NCBI GenBank assembly: GCA_016789605.1
Contig: JAEUQO010000159.1
Span: 1-33,086 of the forward strand
From: Acidobacteriota bacterium
GTDB taxonomy: Bacteria; Acidobacteriota; Blastocatellia; RBC074
Reading direction: 5' to 3'
Length of the DNA stretch: 33,086 nucleotides
The notes beneath the pieces were generated by a model, which saw nothing but the letters and a program-made list of their open reading frames with translations, did not search any database and was not told the DNA's origin. The translations under genes were made by a program, and so were the position numbers. Below are positions 1-8,487 of this stretch, in pieces (the stretch's first letter is position 1; each line of letters opens with the position of its first letter).

Positions 1-183
1 AGCGCTGACGGCGGCAGAAACGTCTTCCGCATTTGACGCGGGAAAATTGCCGACCAAATCGCGCGTGTCTGCCGGATTGCGGTTTTCGATGCTGGAACCG
101 CTGAGCGGTTTGACCCAGCGTCCGCCGATGTAATTTTTGTAGGTTTCAGGTTTGGTGCTTGGTTTGGATTTTGAAACTGCCAT
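1..183 (-). CDS. Aldehyde dehydrogenase family protein, N-terminal fragment
   Basis: The gene starts at ATG 183 and runs off the left edge, so only about 61 residues are visible. The segment [12 protein letters not shown] followed by [13 protein letters not shown] and an alternating FPAS..EDV.AAV stretch is the usual opening of NAD(P)-dependent aldehyde dehydrogenases. It most resembles the semialdehyde-oxidising branch that includes 2,5-dioxovalerate (alpha-ketoglutarate semialdehyde) dehydrogenases. The catalytic Cys and Glu lie outside the window, so substrate and activity cannot be judged. An AGG sits nine bases before the ATG. It is the last of three minus-strand genes, 54 bases after the cytochrome gene, and may be cotranscribed with it. 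Confidence 0.8.
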   Translation of the reverse strand, partial: MAVSKSKPSTKPETYKNYIGGRWVKPLSGSSIENRNPADTRDLVGNFPASNAEDVSAAVSA

Positions 184-237
184 AAAAATGCCTAGCTGAT
201 GAATTAAGACGTTGAATGCCAAGGCCGACGCGTCAGA

Positions 238-555
238 TTACTGTCGCAACAACTGCGCGAATTGCTCGCGCTCGCGCAGGAAATGCTGTTCTGCCTTGGA
301 GCCGTCCGGCTTGGTGTGACAGAGCAGGCAACTGACGCGTTCATCCCGCCACTTGCCAGGATGTTTGTGTTGCGCTTCCAGTTCAGCGAATTTTTCCGGT
401 TTGTGGCAGCCGAAACAATCCGTGCGCGCCGTGACCACTGAATGTGCAGGCACGGTGACAGGCATGGGTTTGGCTTTGTTTTTGGTGGACAGGTAATAAA
501 GACCGCCAACGATGGTCAGCAGAATGAGAACAAAAATCAGGTCGCGTGATTTCAT
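238..555 (-). CDS. Small membrane-anchored diheme c-type cytochrome
   Basis: A 105-residue protein. The open frame extends upstream to 612, but ATG 555 is preferred because it puts a short basic N-terminus directly before one hydrophobic segment (about residues 5-22), a typical signal anchor. Two CxxCH heme c motifs follow, CFGCH at residues 47-51 and CLLCH at 76-80. His63 and His65 between them are candidate distal axial ligands. The layout (one anchor, two hemes in a short periplasmic domain) is that of small electron-transfer cytochromes of the NapC/NrfH or NapB kind, but it is too short to be NrfH itself. No redox partner is visible apart from the neighbouring aldehyde dehydrogenase. The role is inferred to be periplasmic electron transfer; the partner is unknown. 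Confidence 0.75.
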   Translation of the reverse strand: MKSRDLIFVLILLTIVGGLYYLSTKNKAKPMPVTVPAHSVVTARTDCFGCHKPEKFAELEAQHKHPGKWRDERVSCLLCHTKPDGSKAEQHFLREREQFAQLLRQ

Positions 556-690
556 GGAAGCGTTCCGGCCAGAGAAAAATGATTGTAAGAAGTCAGACGG
601 GCACTGTAACAAACGACTTCTGTGAGTGTCCAGCCGGGCTTGGCACAGGCGACTTCGTCAAGCGGTGTGACCAATAACAAGCCGCGAAAA

Positions 691-729
691 CAAAAAGCAG
701 ACCGCCCAAACACGTTCGGGTCGGTCTGC
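691..729 (-). terminator. Rho-independent terminator after the POT transporter gene
   Basis: Read on the minus strand, GCAGACCG (722-729) pairs with CGGTCTGC (697-704). The stem is extended by a CCC/GGG pair across a one-base bulge and is followed by TTTTTG. It lies about 40 bases beyond the transporter stop codon and separates that gene from the cytochrome gene. Confidence 0.8.
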
Positions 730-770
730 TGGTGGTTTTGGGGGCAGATGGTAGAGCGCTTGGCAACCGC

Positions 771-2276
771 TCAATTCACTTTGCCCATCAGCTTGCGGAT
801 GGAAGGCGTCAGTAAAACCAAAATCACCGCCGCGATCACCGGGCCTGCAGCGACTTTGGCAAACAAACCAAGCAGCGCATCGCGGCTGAAATTGCCCGCG
901 ACTTCACCGGCAAAAAAGTTGCCAAAGGAAATCGAAAGAAACCACACACCCATCATCAACCCGGTCAGGCGGCTGGGCGCAAGCTTCGTGGTCGTGCTTA
1001 AGCCCACGGGGCTGAGCAGCAATTCGCCGATGGTGTGACACAGATACACGCCAATCAGCCAATAGGGGCCGACTTTGCCGCTGATGCCGATAAAGGACGA
1101 GGCCAGCGCCAGCACCAAGGCTCCTGCGCCGACGAAAAACAGACCCAACGCGAACTTAATCGGGCTGGATGGTTGCCGGGTGCCCAGGCGCAGCCAAATC
1201 CAGGAAAAGACTGGCGCGAGCGAAATCAGGAAAAAGGAATTCACTGATTGATACCAACCGGCGGGGAATTCTGGCGCGCGAATGAAATTGGCGATTGATT
1301 GGGGAACGCTGCGATCCGTGAAGTCGCGGGCAAAAAGATTGAAGCTGGACCCTGCCTGTTCAAACACAGCCCAAAAAACAACCGAAAAGCAAAACAGCAC
1401 GACGATAGCCGAGACAGGTTTTTTCTCTTCCGGTTTCAGATATGAAGTGAACAACCAGATCAGACCAAGGGCGACCCCGCCGATCATGATCGCTGGGCGA
1501 TAGTCCTGAATGGTTTGCGGGCCGAAATAGAGCAGGATCACCGTCAGCACGATCAGTGCGGTAAAGACAGAACCGATCAGGGCATTGCGGCGCAGCGTTT
1601 CAGGCGGAAAGGCCGGAGGGTGACCTACGTGCGAAAGGCGTTCGCCGTGGGCCACGAATTGAACTATGCCCAAGGCCATGAAGATGCCCGCCATTCCGAA
1701 CCCCATATGCCAACTGATGTTTTCGCCCAAATAGCTGCAAATCAGCGGGGCGAGTCCGGCGCCCAGGTTGATGCCCATGTAAAAGATCGAAAATCCTGCG
1801 TCACGGCGCGGGTCGTTAGGGCTATACAGGCTGCCGACGATGGCGCTGACATTCGGTTTGAGCAAACCCGTGCCCAGCACAATCAAAATCAAACCGGCAA
1901 AGAAGGAAACCGTTGTTGGCAACGCCATGGAAAAATGCCCACAGGCGATCAAGACGCCGCCGACGAGCACCGCCATCCGCGTGCCCAACACATTGTCTGC
2001 AAACCAGCCGCCCGGAATGGACATCAAGTAAACCGATCCGACGTAAGCAGCATAAATGCTCGCGGCTCGTTTGTTATCCAGCCCCATCCCGCCGTTGGCA
2101 ATGGCGGTTGTCATGTACAGGATCAACAACGCGCGCATGCCGTAATAACTGAACCGCTCCCACATTTCGGTAAAAAAGAGCGTCGTCAATCCGCGCGGAT
2201 GTCCGCCGATTCCCGTTGTGTCTTTCTCAGAGTCCAGCACCGCTGCCGAACCAGGATTCGCCACTTGAGTTCCCAT
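771..2276 (-). CDS. POT/PTR-family proton-coupled peptide transporter
   Basis: A 501-residue inner-membrane protein, a normal length for the proton-dependent oligopeptide transporter family. These are MFS-fold symporters that import di- and tripeptides with protons. The family signature ExxERFSYYG is present at residues 37-46, followed by MRALLILYM. The second POT signature region reads [17 protein letters not shown]. At least twelve hydrophobic segments are evident. The chosen ATG has GGAG nine bases upstream. The gene is transcribed divergently from the L,D-transpeptidase gene across 177 bases and has its own terminator. The family call is firm. Peptide rather than another substrate is inferred from the intact ExxER motif. 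Confidence 0.93.
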   Translation of the reverse strand: MGTQVANPGSAAVLDSEKDTTGIGGHPRGLTTLFFTEMWERFSYYGMRALLILYMTTAIANGGMGLDNKRAASIYAAYVGSVYLMSIPGGWFADNVLGTRMAVLVGGVLIACGHFSMALPTTVSFFAGLILIVLGTGLLKPNVSAIVGSLYSPNDPRRDAGFSIFYMGINLGAGLAPLICSYLGENISWHMGFGMAGIFMALGIVQFVAHGERLSHVGHPPAFPPETLRRNALIGSVFTALIVLTVILLYFGPQTIQDYRPAIMIGGVALGLIWLFTSYLKPEEKKPVSAIVVLFCFSVVFWAVFEQAGSSFNLFARDFTDRSVPQSIANFIRAPEFPAGWYQSVNSFFLISLAPVFSWIWLRLGTRQPSSPIKFALGLFFVGAGALVLALASSFIGISGKVGPYWLIGVYLCHTIGELLLSPVGLSTTTKLAPSRLTGLMMGVWFLSISFGNFFAGEVAGNFSRDALLGLFAKVAAGPVIAAVILVLLTPSIRKLMGKVN

Positions 2277-2453
2277 TTGTGTCTGCTCCGAAGTTTGAAG
2301 AGTAGGTGAGTACCAAACAACGCGCGCAGCCTACCACAGGCCGCAGCAAAGGCGAAGACGCGCGGGAGCCTGCCGGATGCTGCACTGACCATTGTACTTC
2401 GCGGCGTTTCATAGAGAATCAGTCCGCACATATTTCTGAGAGGAGCGCCTGGA

Positions 2454-3236
2454 ATGACATTTCGCTGGATTTGGGCGGCGGTTTGGCTGGGAAGCCTGCT
2501 TTTGCCGGCCTTTAACGCGGGGAGTAATGTGGAACAAAAAGAGACGCGCGAATTTCCGCCAGCCTTGGCGCAAGCGCGCCAGATGATTGTGGTCACAACA
2601 CCAAACTGGGACGCGGTTGACGGCGTTTTGCAACGGTATGAACGCGCCAGCGTCAAACAGGGCTGGCAACCCGTTGGCGAAAAGATCGCCATTGTTGTTG
2701 GGCGCACCGGGTTGGCTTGGGGGAAAGGATTGCACGGTGATTCGTTGTCTGACGGGCCAAGCAAAAAAGAAGGCGACGGCAAATCGCCCGCCGGAATTTT
2801 TCGGCTAAGCGCCGCGTTCGGTTATGCCGCCAAACCTAAAGCTGGCGCGGTCAAATTGCCATACCTCGAAGCGACGCCGACGCTTGAGTGCGTAGACGAT
2901 GTCAAATCTGCGCATTACAACCAGGTGCTCGAACGTGGCAGCGTCAAACGTGTGGATTGGCAAAGTTCAGAGCAAATGCGGCGCGCTGATGAATTGTATC
3001 GTTGGGGCGTCGTGGTGGATCACAACGCACAACGCGAAGCCGGTTGCGGTTCGTGCATCTTCCTGCACATTTGGAGCGGCGCGGGCAAAGGCACTGCCGG
3101 TTGCACGGCAATGCAAGCAGAGAAAATGGAAGTTGTGATGCGCTGGTTGCGACGCGAGCAAGGCCCTGTGTTGGTGCAATTGCCGCAAGCCAAATTTGCG
3201 CGCCTGCAAGCAGCGTGGCGTTTACCCAACCAGTGA
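2454..3236 (+). CDS. YkuD-fold L,D-transpeptidase-like protein, secreted
   Basis: A 260-residue protein with a hydrophobic signal segment (about residues 4-22). It carries the pattern of the COG3786-type L,D-transpeptidase branch: GDGKSPAGIFRLSAAFGY near residues 107-124, then VVVDHNA, CIFLHIW (His205) and GTAGCTAM with the predicted nucleophile Cys217. Such enzymes act on peptidoglycan in the periplasm or have related amidation and transfer roles. The SxGC-type catalytic motif appears here as TAGC. A GAGGAG ribosome site lies eight bases before ATG. Extra Cys residues (Cys198, Cys201) precede the catalytic His, and a disulfide there is possible but speculative. It stands alone between the divergent peptide transporter and the amino acid importer. 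Confidence 0.85.
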   Translation: MTFRWIWAAVWLGSLLLPAFNAGSNVEQKETREFPPALAQARQMIVVTTPNWDAVDGVLQRYERASVKQGWQPVGEKIAIVVGRTGLAWGKGLHGDSLSDGPSKKEGDGKSPAGIFRLSAAFGYAAKPKAGAVKLPYLEATPTLECVDDVKSAHYNQVLERGSVKRVDWQSSEQMRRADELYRWGVVVDHNAQREAGCGSCIFLHIWSGAGKGTAGCTAMQAEKMEVVMRWLRREQGPVLVQLPQAKFARLQAAWRLPNQ

Positions 3237-3259
3237 CGACGTTTGCGCACAGGGCTTTT

Positions 3260-3360
3260 TCTAAATCAGAACACGCGACCTTGGTGCCTGACCAGGTCAG
3301 GAAGCCAAGGTTCATCGGAATGGTTAAGTGTCGCGTGTTCTAATGACGGCTGGATTTAGA
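3260..3360. repeat. 101-bp nested palindromic element (MITE-like)
   Basis: The outer arms TCTAAATC (3260-3267) and GATTTAGA (3353-3360) are perfectly complementary. Directly inside them AGAACACGCGAC (3268-3279) pairs with GTCGCGTGTTCT (3330-3341). Within that, CCTTGG (3279-3284) pairs with CCAAGG (3305-3310), and CCTGAC (3287-3292) pairs with GTCAGG (3296-3301) around a CAG loop. The element ends four bases before the ATG of the following ABC ATPase gene and so takes up the place of its ribosome site. It could be a miniature inverted-repeat element, a REP-like unit or a structured leader. No other copy was noticed in this window. Confidence 0.7.
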
Positions 3361-3364
3361 CGAC

Positions 3365-4114
3365 ATGAGTGCAATTTCTGTCAGCCACCTTGGCAAGCGA
3401 TTCGATGACCACGAAGCTTTGCGCGACATCAGTTTCGACGTCGAAGTTTCTGAACTGACCGCCATTATCGGTCCGTCCGGCTGCGGCAAATCTACCTTGC
3501 TGCGTTGCCTGAACGGGCTTGAATTGTTTGATCGCGGGCGTGTGCGGTTGGGACAAATCACACTGGAAATGAACGACAACGGCCAGCGCGAACTGCAAAC
3601 ACAGTTGCGGCATTTGCGCGAAGAAGTCGGCATGGTCTTTCAAAGCTTCAATTTGTTTCCGCATCTGACCGTCCTGGAAAACGCCGTGCTCGCGCCGATG
3701 GTGGTGAAAAAGCAGGCGCGTTCGGTGGCCGAAGAGAAAGCCCGCGCCTTGCTGGCCAAAGTCGGTTTGCGCGAACGGATGGATTATTACCCGTCGCAAT
3801 TATCGGGCGGGCAGCAACAACGCGCCGCCATCGCTCGTGCGCTGACGATGGAGCCAAAAGTGATGCTGTATGACGAACCGACTTCGGCGTTGGATCCCAG
3901 TCTGGTCGGCGAAGTGCTGGGCATCATGCGCCAACTGGATGACGAAGGAATGACGCAAGTCGTTGTCACCCACGAAATGCGTTTTGCGCGCGAAGTCGCC
4001 GACAAAGTTCTGGTTTTACACGACGGCGAGTTGATCGAAGCCGACGCACCGGAAGTCATTTTCAGCGCGCCAAAAGACGAGCGGACACGCGCTTTTTTGC
4101 AAAGCATTCTGTGA
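3365..4114 (+). CDS. Polar amino acid ABC importer, ATP-binding subunit
   Basis: A 249-residue ATPase of the GlnQ/ArtP/HisP type. Walker A GPSGCGKST is at residues 36-44, the Q-loop VFQSFNLFPHLTV starts near 91, the signature LSGGQQQR at 146-153, Walker B VMLYDEPTSALD from 166, and the H-loop His is at 203. SFNLFPHLTVLEN is typical of polar amino acid importers. It energises the fused binding protein/permease encoded 12 bases downstream, with which it forms an operon. No Shine-Dalgarno sequence is visible before the ATG because the palindromic element at 3260-3360 abuts it. Translation may therefore depend on the fold of that leader. Confidence 0.93.
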   Translation: MSAISVSHLGKRFDDHEALRDISFDVEVSELTAIIGPSGCGKSTLLRCLNGLELFDRGRVRLGQITLEMNDNGQRELQTQLRHLREEVGMVFQSFNLFPHLTVLENAVLAPMVVKKQARSVAEEKARALLAKVGLRERMDYYPSQLSGGQQQRAAIARALTMEPKVMLYDEPTSALDPSLVGEVLGIMRQLDDEGMTQVVVTHEMRFAREVADKVLVLHDGELIEADAPEVIFSAPKDERTRAFLQSIL

Positions 4115-4126
4115 GGTTGTGGGCGA

Positions 4127-5761
4127 ATGAAAACTCCAAACATCGTACCGCACATCGCCCGGCAATTTACCGCTGCGACGGTTCTTGGCGGATTCAGACG
4201 CTGGATGCTTCTCGCTTTGTGCCTTGGTGCCTCGGTGGCCAACGCGCAAACGCCCGCGCCGCTTCGCTGGGCTGGCGATGCCGAAGGCGGCGCTCCTTAC
4301 CTGTTGCCCAATCCGAAAAATCCGCGCGAGATCATCGGCTTTGAAATTGATTTGATGGAAGCGCTCGCTCGCAACCTGGGGCGCAAAAGCGTGTTTGTGC
4401 AAAACCAGTGGGACGGATTGGTGCCAGGGTTGCAACGCGGCAATTACGATCTGGTCGTCAACGGGTTGGAAATCACCGACGACCGCAAACAGCAAGTCAA
4501 TTTTTCTTTGCCCTATTACGTCTGCGGCGAACAGCTCAGCGTGCGTGCCGACGAAACGGCGATTCAGTCGCTGGCGGATTTGCGCGGCAAAGTCGTGGGC
4601 ACGCTCAAGGCTTCGCTGGCGCAACGCATTTTGGAACGCGAGGGCGGCATCGAAATCCGTTCGTACGAAAATCAAAACAACCCGTATGACGATCTGGCGA
4701 TTGGCCGCTTACGCGCTGTGCTAATGGATTGGCCAATTGCGATTTATTACAGCAAACCGAATCCGAAGCTGAAATTCGTCGGCGAAACCATTGGGCGCAT
4801 GGAATACGGCATCGCCTTGCGCAAAACCGATACGGCGCTGTTACGCCAGGTCAACGAAGCGCTTCTGGCGCTGATCAAAGCTGGAGAGTTGCAACGCATC
4901 TATGACAAATGGGGCATCGGCAACCCGGAAACGACGGCGTTGTTTGTGCAGATTGCGCCTGAATTGCAAACCGCGATGCCCGCGCCCAGTGCGACGCCCA
5001 GCCAGATGCTCGCGGATTTTTCGCGGAACATCACCACGCAATTGACCTGGCAGCAGCGCTTGCAACGCTGGCGCATTTATCTGCCGCCGCTGTTGTTGCA
5101 GGGCGCGCCGATGACGTTGCTGATTTCGCTGTTGGGGATGGCGGTTGCAGTGGCGTTGGGGTTGGTGTTGGCGCTGATTTATCTGTATGCGCCACAGCCG
5201 CTTTCGTGGTTGGCGCGCGCCTATGTCGAACTCTTTCGCGGGACGCCGTTGCTCATTCAGCTCTATTTGATTTTTTACGGTTTGCCGAATGTCGGCATTC
5301 GGTTGTCACCGCTGACGGCGGCGGTCATTGGCCTGGGGCTGAATTACGCCGCGTACGAAGCCGAGAATTATCGCGCAGGCATTCAGGCGATTCCGCGCGG
5401 ACAGATGGAAGCGGCTCTCTCGCTGGGCATGACGCGCGCTCAGGCGTTGCGCCACGTGATCGTGCCGCAAGCGTTGCGGCTGGTGATTCCGCCGGTGACC
5501 AACGATTTCATCGCGCTGTTCAAAGATTCGTCCATCGTTTCGGTCATCACGATGGTGGAATTGACCAAAGTTTACGGGCAATTGGCGGCAACCTATTACG
5601 ATTACATCGGCGTCGGATTGCTGGCCGCAGCCATTTACTTTTTGATGGGCTTGCCTTTTGTGCGGCTGGCGCGTTGGGCTGAAAAACGCCTGGCGACTGA
5701 CAAACGCATCAGCACGACGGCAAAACGTCGCTGGTTAGGCGTTGGCGCAAAACCAGCGTAA
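4127..5761 (+). CDS. Polar amino acid ABC importer, fused substrate-binding protein and permease
   Basis: A 544-residue protein that joins two usual subunits, as in the GlnP-type fusions of lactic acid bacteria. A signal peptide ending near ANAQ (about residue 41) is followed by a family 3 solute-binding domain (about 45-285; GFEIDLMEALA, then NGLEITDDRKQQVNFS). A spacer precedes a HisMQ-type permease domain (about 310-525) with several membrane segments. The permease has the EAA loop, seen as AALSLGMTRAQALRHVIVPQ, and the FRGTPLLIQLYLIFYG signature. With one ATPase gene next door, the two-gene unit is a complete importer that would work as a homodimer with tethered binding domains. The substrate (glutamine, glutamate, arginine or histidine) cannot be read from the sequence. 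Confidence 0.92.
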   Translation: MKTPNIVPHIARQFTAATVLGGFRRWMLLALCLGASVANAQTPAPLRWAGDAEGGAPYLLPNPKNPREIIGFEIDLMEALARNLGRKSVFVQNQWDGLVPGLQRGNYDLVVNGLEITDDRKQQVNFSLPYYVCGEQLSVRADETAIQSLADLRGKVVGTLKASLAQRILEREGGIEIRSYENQNNPYDDLAIGRLRAVLMDWPIAIYYSKPNPKLKFVGETIGRMEYGIALRKTDTALLRQVNEALLALIKAGELQRIYDKWGIGNPETTALFVQIAPELQTAMPAPSATPSQMLADFSRNITTQLTWQQRLQRWRIYLPPLLLQGAPMTLLISLLGMAVAVALGLVLALIYLYAPQPLSWLARAYVELFRGTPLLIQLYLIFYGLPNVGIRLSPLTAAVIGLGLNYAAYEAENYRAGIQAIPRGQMEAALSLGMTRAQALRHVIVPQALRLVIPPVTNDFIALFKDSSIVSVITMVELTKVYGQLAATYYDYIGVGLLAAAIYFLMGLPFVRLARWAEKRLATDKRISTTAKRRWLGVGAKPA

Positions 5762-5826
5762 GCGCAACTTTTAAGGGTTGAACTTCAACTTCACTTCAAT
5801 TTCAGATGACACACGGAGACAACGAC

Positions 5827-6609
5827 ATGAATCGGCGAGACGTACTCAAAACCGGATTGGCGGCCAGCATTGCGGGCGCAACCTCGGTTCCGGCAGCAGC
5901 GGCGGAAAACAGCCACTTCTATGAATTGCGCACTTATGAACTGCGCAACGATCTGCAACCGGCGCGCATACAGGAATTTTTTCAGCAACAATTTCTGCCC
6001 GCGCTGAAGCGTCAATCCATCGGCCCGGTCGGATGTTTTAACGTCATTTCGGGGTTGAACAGCCCTGCGCTGGTGGTGGTGATTGATTACAAGTCGCTGG
6101 CCGAGATGCAAACTTCGCTGGACGCATTGCAAGCCGACAAGGAATTCACCAAGGCGTTGCAGACGTTGGAGGCAACCGGCGATTTGCCTTATGTGCGATA
6201 TGAATCGGTGTTGCTCAAAGCCTTTGCCGGACATCCGCAAATCGAAGTGCCGCCCGTCGCGGAAAAACAACCGCCGCGCGTTTTCGAATTGCGCACCTAT
6301 GAATCGCGCACGACCGTTTCTTTGCGCAACAAGATTGATATGTTCAACCGGGAAGAGATCAAGATTTTTCGCGCCTGTGGTTTTGCGCCGGTCTTTTTTG
6401 GCGAAGCGCTGACTGGCACGCGGCTGCCACATCTGACGTATCTGGTTGGCTTTGACAATATGGCCGCGCGCGAAAAGGCGTGGGACGCATTTCGCGCCAA
6501 TCCCGATTGGGCGCGGGTGAAAAATACGCCGGGCTGGACTGACCCCGAAGCCGTGTCAAACATTCACGCCGCGTTTTTGCGGCCAACGTCTTTTTCGCAG
6601 ATTCGCTAG
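5827..6609 (+). CDS. Tat-exported NIPSNAP-domain protein
   Basis: A 260-residue protein. Start ATG 5827 is chosen because GGAG lies eight bases upstream and it gives a clean twin-arginine leader (NRRDVLKTGLAASIAGA). An in-frame ATG at 5806 has no ribosome site. Two NIPSNAP-type ferredoxin-like repeats are visible, each opening with an FELRTYE-type strand (HFYELRTYELR near residue 31 and RVFELRTYESR near 157). NIPSNAP proteins are dimeric alpha-beta barrel proteins of unclear biochemical role; this exported double-domain form is common in Acidobacteria and Planctomycetes. A strong terminator follows directly. The 65-base gap after the amino acid importer has no obvious promoter, so readthrough from the importer operon is possible. 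Confidence 0.85.
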   Translation: MNRRDVLKTGLAASIAGATSVPAAAAENSHFYELRTYELRNDLQPARIQEFFQQQFLPALKRQSIGPVGCFNVISGLNSPALVVVIDYKSLAEMQTSLDALQADKEFTKALQTLEATGDLPYVRYESVLLKAFAGHPQIEVPPVAEKQPPRVFELRTYESRTTVSLRNKIDMFNREEIKIFRACGFAPVFFGEALTGTRLPHLTYLVGFDNMAAREKAWDAFRANPDWARVKNTPGWTDPEAVSNIHAAFLRPTSFSQIR

Positions 6610-6621
6610 GCGCAATTCGAC

Positions 6622-6673
6622 AAAAAACCGAGGGCGGAAAAGATCCCACGCTTTTTTCCGCCCTCGGTTTTTT
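6622..6673. terminator. Strong bidirectional rho-independent terminator
   Basis: AAAAAACCGAGGGCGGAAAA (from 6622) pairs perfectly with TTTTCCGCCCTCGGTTTTTT (ending 6673). The GC-rich core has an A/T tract on both sides, so it serves both the plus-strand NIPSNAP gene and the convergent minus-strand FKBP gene. Confidence 0.95.
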
Positions 6674-6704
6674 GCCGGAACCGTTGCTTATCTCGGTGAC
6701 CACG

Positions 6705-7226
6705 TTAAAAGACTTTGCTGTTGACGCGCAGTAACTCGACTTCAAACGTCAGCGTCGAGTTGGCCGGAATCGTGCCGTAAGGTTTGTCGCCGTAACCCAG
6801 TTGCGGCGGAATGATCAGTTTGCGTTTGCCGCCGACGCGCATCGGTTCGATGCCGCTCCCGCCAAAAATGCCTTGCTCAAACCCTTTCAACATTTCGCCC
6901 TTGCCGCCGCGAAAATCCGTCAATCCTTTGTCGAACACGTGGCCGTCTTGAAACTTGCCGACGTATGCGACGCGCACTTCTTGCATAAACAGCGGCTTTT
7001 GTCCGACGCCGATTTCCAGGTCCTGGTATTGCAAGCCTGAACGCGCGGTTTTGAGTTCATTGCTGGCAGCTTCGGGCGAAGCGGCAGCGGTCGGTGTGGC
7101 GGCGGGCGTCGCGGTCGGCGTCGGCGACGCTGACGCAAGTTTGGATTGTGATTGTTCACAGCCGGTAAAAACAGCCAGCAAGCCAAGCAAGAAAAATGTG
7201 CAGGTAGTACGAGGATTGCGAATCAT
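6705..7226 (-). CDS. FKBP-type peptidyl-prolyl isomerase, lipoprotein
   Basis: A 173-residue protein. The N-terminus has a signal segment ending in LAVFTGC, a lipobox, so Cys22 is the predicted lipidation site. A Ser/Thr/Pro/Ala linker (about residues 30-55) follows, then one FKBP domain (about 60-170). Domain hallmarks are VRVAYVGKFQDGHVFDKG, LKGFEQGI, GGKRKLIIPPQLGYG and IPANSTLTFEVELLRV. It should catalyse proline cis/trans isomerisation and help fold exported proteins at the membrane surface. GGGAG lies eight bases before ATG, and a promoter is proposed at 7247-7275. It shares a 111-base divergent promoter region with the ROK-like gene. Confidence 0.93.
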   Translation of the reverse strand: MIRNPRTTCTFFLLGLLAVFTGCEQSQSKLASASPTPTATPAATPTAAASPEAASNELKTARSGLQYQDLEIGVGQKPLFMQEVRVAYVGKFQDGHVFDKGLTDFRGGKGEMLKGFEQGIFGGSGIEPMRVGGKRKLIIPPQLGYGDKPYGTIPANSTLTFEVELLRVNSKVF

Positions 7227-7246
7227 AGCGATGCTCCCGTGGGTGA

Positions 7247-7275
7247 AAAATAGAATCCGCCTTTAGCTCAGGCAA
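7247..7275 (-). promoter_or_regulatory. Candidate sigma70-type promoter for the FKBP gene
   Basis: On the minus strand TTGCCT (7270-7275) is separated by 17 bases from TATTTT (7247-7252). The predicted transcript start lies about 14 bases before the start codon. Both hexamers match consensus at four of six positions. Confidence 0.45.
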
Positions 7276-7289
7276 GCGGCGGGTATAAT
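7262..7289 (+). promoter_or_regulatory. Candidate promoter for the ROK-like gene
   Basis: A perfect -10 hexamer TATAAT lies at 7284-7289, preceded by GGG. The best -35 is weak, TTTAGC at 7262-7267 with 16 bases between. The predicted leader is about 42 bases. It overlaps the divergent FKBP promoter, so the two may compete for polymerase. Confidence 0.5.
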
Positions 7290-7337
7290 AGCGACGGCAT
7301 AGGCCGGGGTCAAAATTGCAACGGGAGTCCATACATC

Positions 7338-8405
7338 GTGGCCATCACAGACGCTTCTACTCGTACACGCCAACCGCAAGCCGAGCCATTGGTCATCGGC
7401 GTTTCTTTCAATCCAAGTGAAATCAGCGCTGCCTTGGTCAACAGTCAGGGGCGCGCTTTGGTCGAACGCCGCACCGAAACACCGCAACGCACCACGCGCG
7501 CTGTGGCCAGCAACATCAACGATTTGATTCTGGCGCTGGCCATTGCCGACGAACGCGGCGAAAGCGTGATCAATGCCATCGGCATTGCTAGCGCCGGGCT
7601 GGTTGATCCGCCCACCGAACGCATTTCGCTCCCAGGCATGAAAGGCTGGACGCGCGTGGCGTTGCGACAACTGATCGAAGACGCGTTGGAGACTTCCGGG
7701 CACGACATTCGCAAACCGCATCACCAAAATCGTGCGCGCGCACAACACGGAGAACCTCCGCATCCGGCGATCAGAATATATCCTCAGGCGGCTGCGGCGG
7801 CAGCGGGTGAAGCCTGGGCGGGAGCTGCGCGCGGCAAAGAACACGTGATTTACCTGGCGCTCGGTGAAGAGCTGGAAGCGGGCATTCTCGCCGGCAAACA
7901 GATTGTCACGGGCGCATCCGGGTTGGCGGGCGCTGCCGGTTGGCTGGCAGTGACAGAGCAATTCAACGCCGAATACAGCGAGCGCGGCTGTTTGGCATTT
8001 GAAGCGACTGTGACGGCATTGACGCATCGCGCCGTTGAACAATGGGACGGCAGCACGCATGCGATGCTCAGCCAGTTGATCAAAGCGGATGCCGCGCAAC
8101 TGGATGCCGCGACGATCTTGCGCGCGGCGCGCGGCGGAGACGCTTTGGCGCGTCGGGTTGTGCATCAGACCTGTCGCTGGCTGGGACGCGGCATCGCCAA
8201 TATGATTTCGCTTTTGAACCCGGAAGCCGTTGTTTTGGGCGGAACATTCGGCACAGCGCTCAAACCGTTTTTGGATGACATTCGCGAAGAAACCAAACAG
8301 TGGGCTGCGCCAGAGGCGGCGCGGGATTGCCGCATCGTTACGGCGACACTGGCTGAAAAAGCTGTGGCCTTGGGAGCTGGCCGACTGGCCCTGAACGCCG
8401 GATAA
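7338..8405 (+). CDS. ROK-fold sugar kinase homologue with degenerate active site
   Basis: A 355-residue protein started by GTG, with GGGAG ten bases upstream. The overall ROK (repressor, ORF, kinase) fold is recognisable: a beta-strand start LVIGVSF.., AIGIASAGLVD, AAAGEAWAGAARGK, and MISLLNPEAVVLGG near the C-terminus. Key residues differ from active ROK kinases. The DxGGT phosphate loop is replaced by SFNPSE (residues 23-28). The NDANAAALGE segment with the catalytic Asp reads PQAAAAAAGE (149-158). The zinc motif GHxnCxCGxxGCxE is reduced to GW...ERGCLAFE. A His/Arg/Pro-rich insert lies at about 127-146. It is either a non-catalytic ROK protein with a binding or regulatory role, or a strongly diverged kinase. 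There is no N-terminal helix-turn-helix. Confidence 0.75.
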   Translation: MAITDASTRTRQPQAEPLVIGVSFNPSEISAALVNSQGRALVERRTETPQRTTRAVASNINDLILALAIADERGESVINAIGIASAGLVDPPTERISLPGMKGWTRVALRQLIEDALETSGHDIRKPHHQNRARAQHGEPPHPAIRIYPQAAAAAAGEAWAGAARGKEHVIYLALGEELEAGILAGKQIVTGASGLAGAAGWLAVTEQFNAEYSERGCLAFEATVTALTHRAVEQWDGSTHAMLSQLIKADAAQLDAATILRAARGGDALARRVVHQTCRWLGRGIANMISLLNPEAVVLGGTFGTALKPFLDDIREETKQWAAPEAARDCRIVTATLAEKAVALGAGRLALNAG

Positions 8406-8427
8406 GCATCGTCAGGATTGAATAGAA

Positions 8428-8475
8428 CAAGAGCCGACTACGGTGCGAACCCGTAAGTCGGCTCTTGTTTTGTAT
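8428..8475. terminator. Rho-independent terminator between convergent ROK-like and M48 genes
   Basis: CAAGAGCCGACT (8428-8439) pairs perfectly with AGTCGGCTCTTG (8456-8467), with a further short CGG/CCG pairing in the loop, and TTTTGT follows on the plus strand. It lies 23 bases after the ROK-like stop and 21 bases before the M48 stop, and probably ends both transcripts. Confidence 0.88.
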
Positions 8476-8487
8476 GGCACGATTGGC

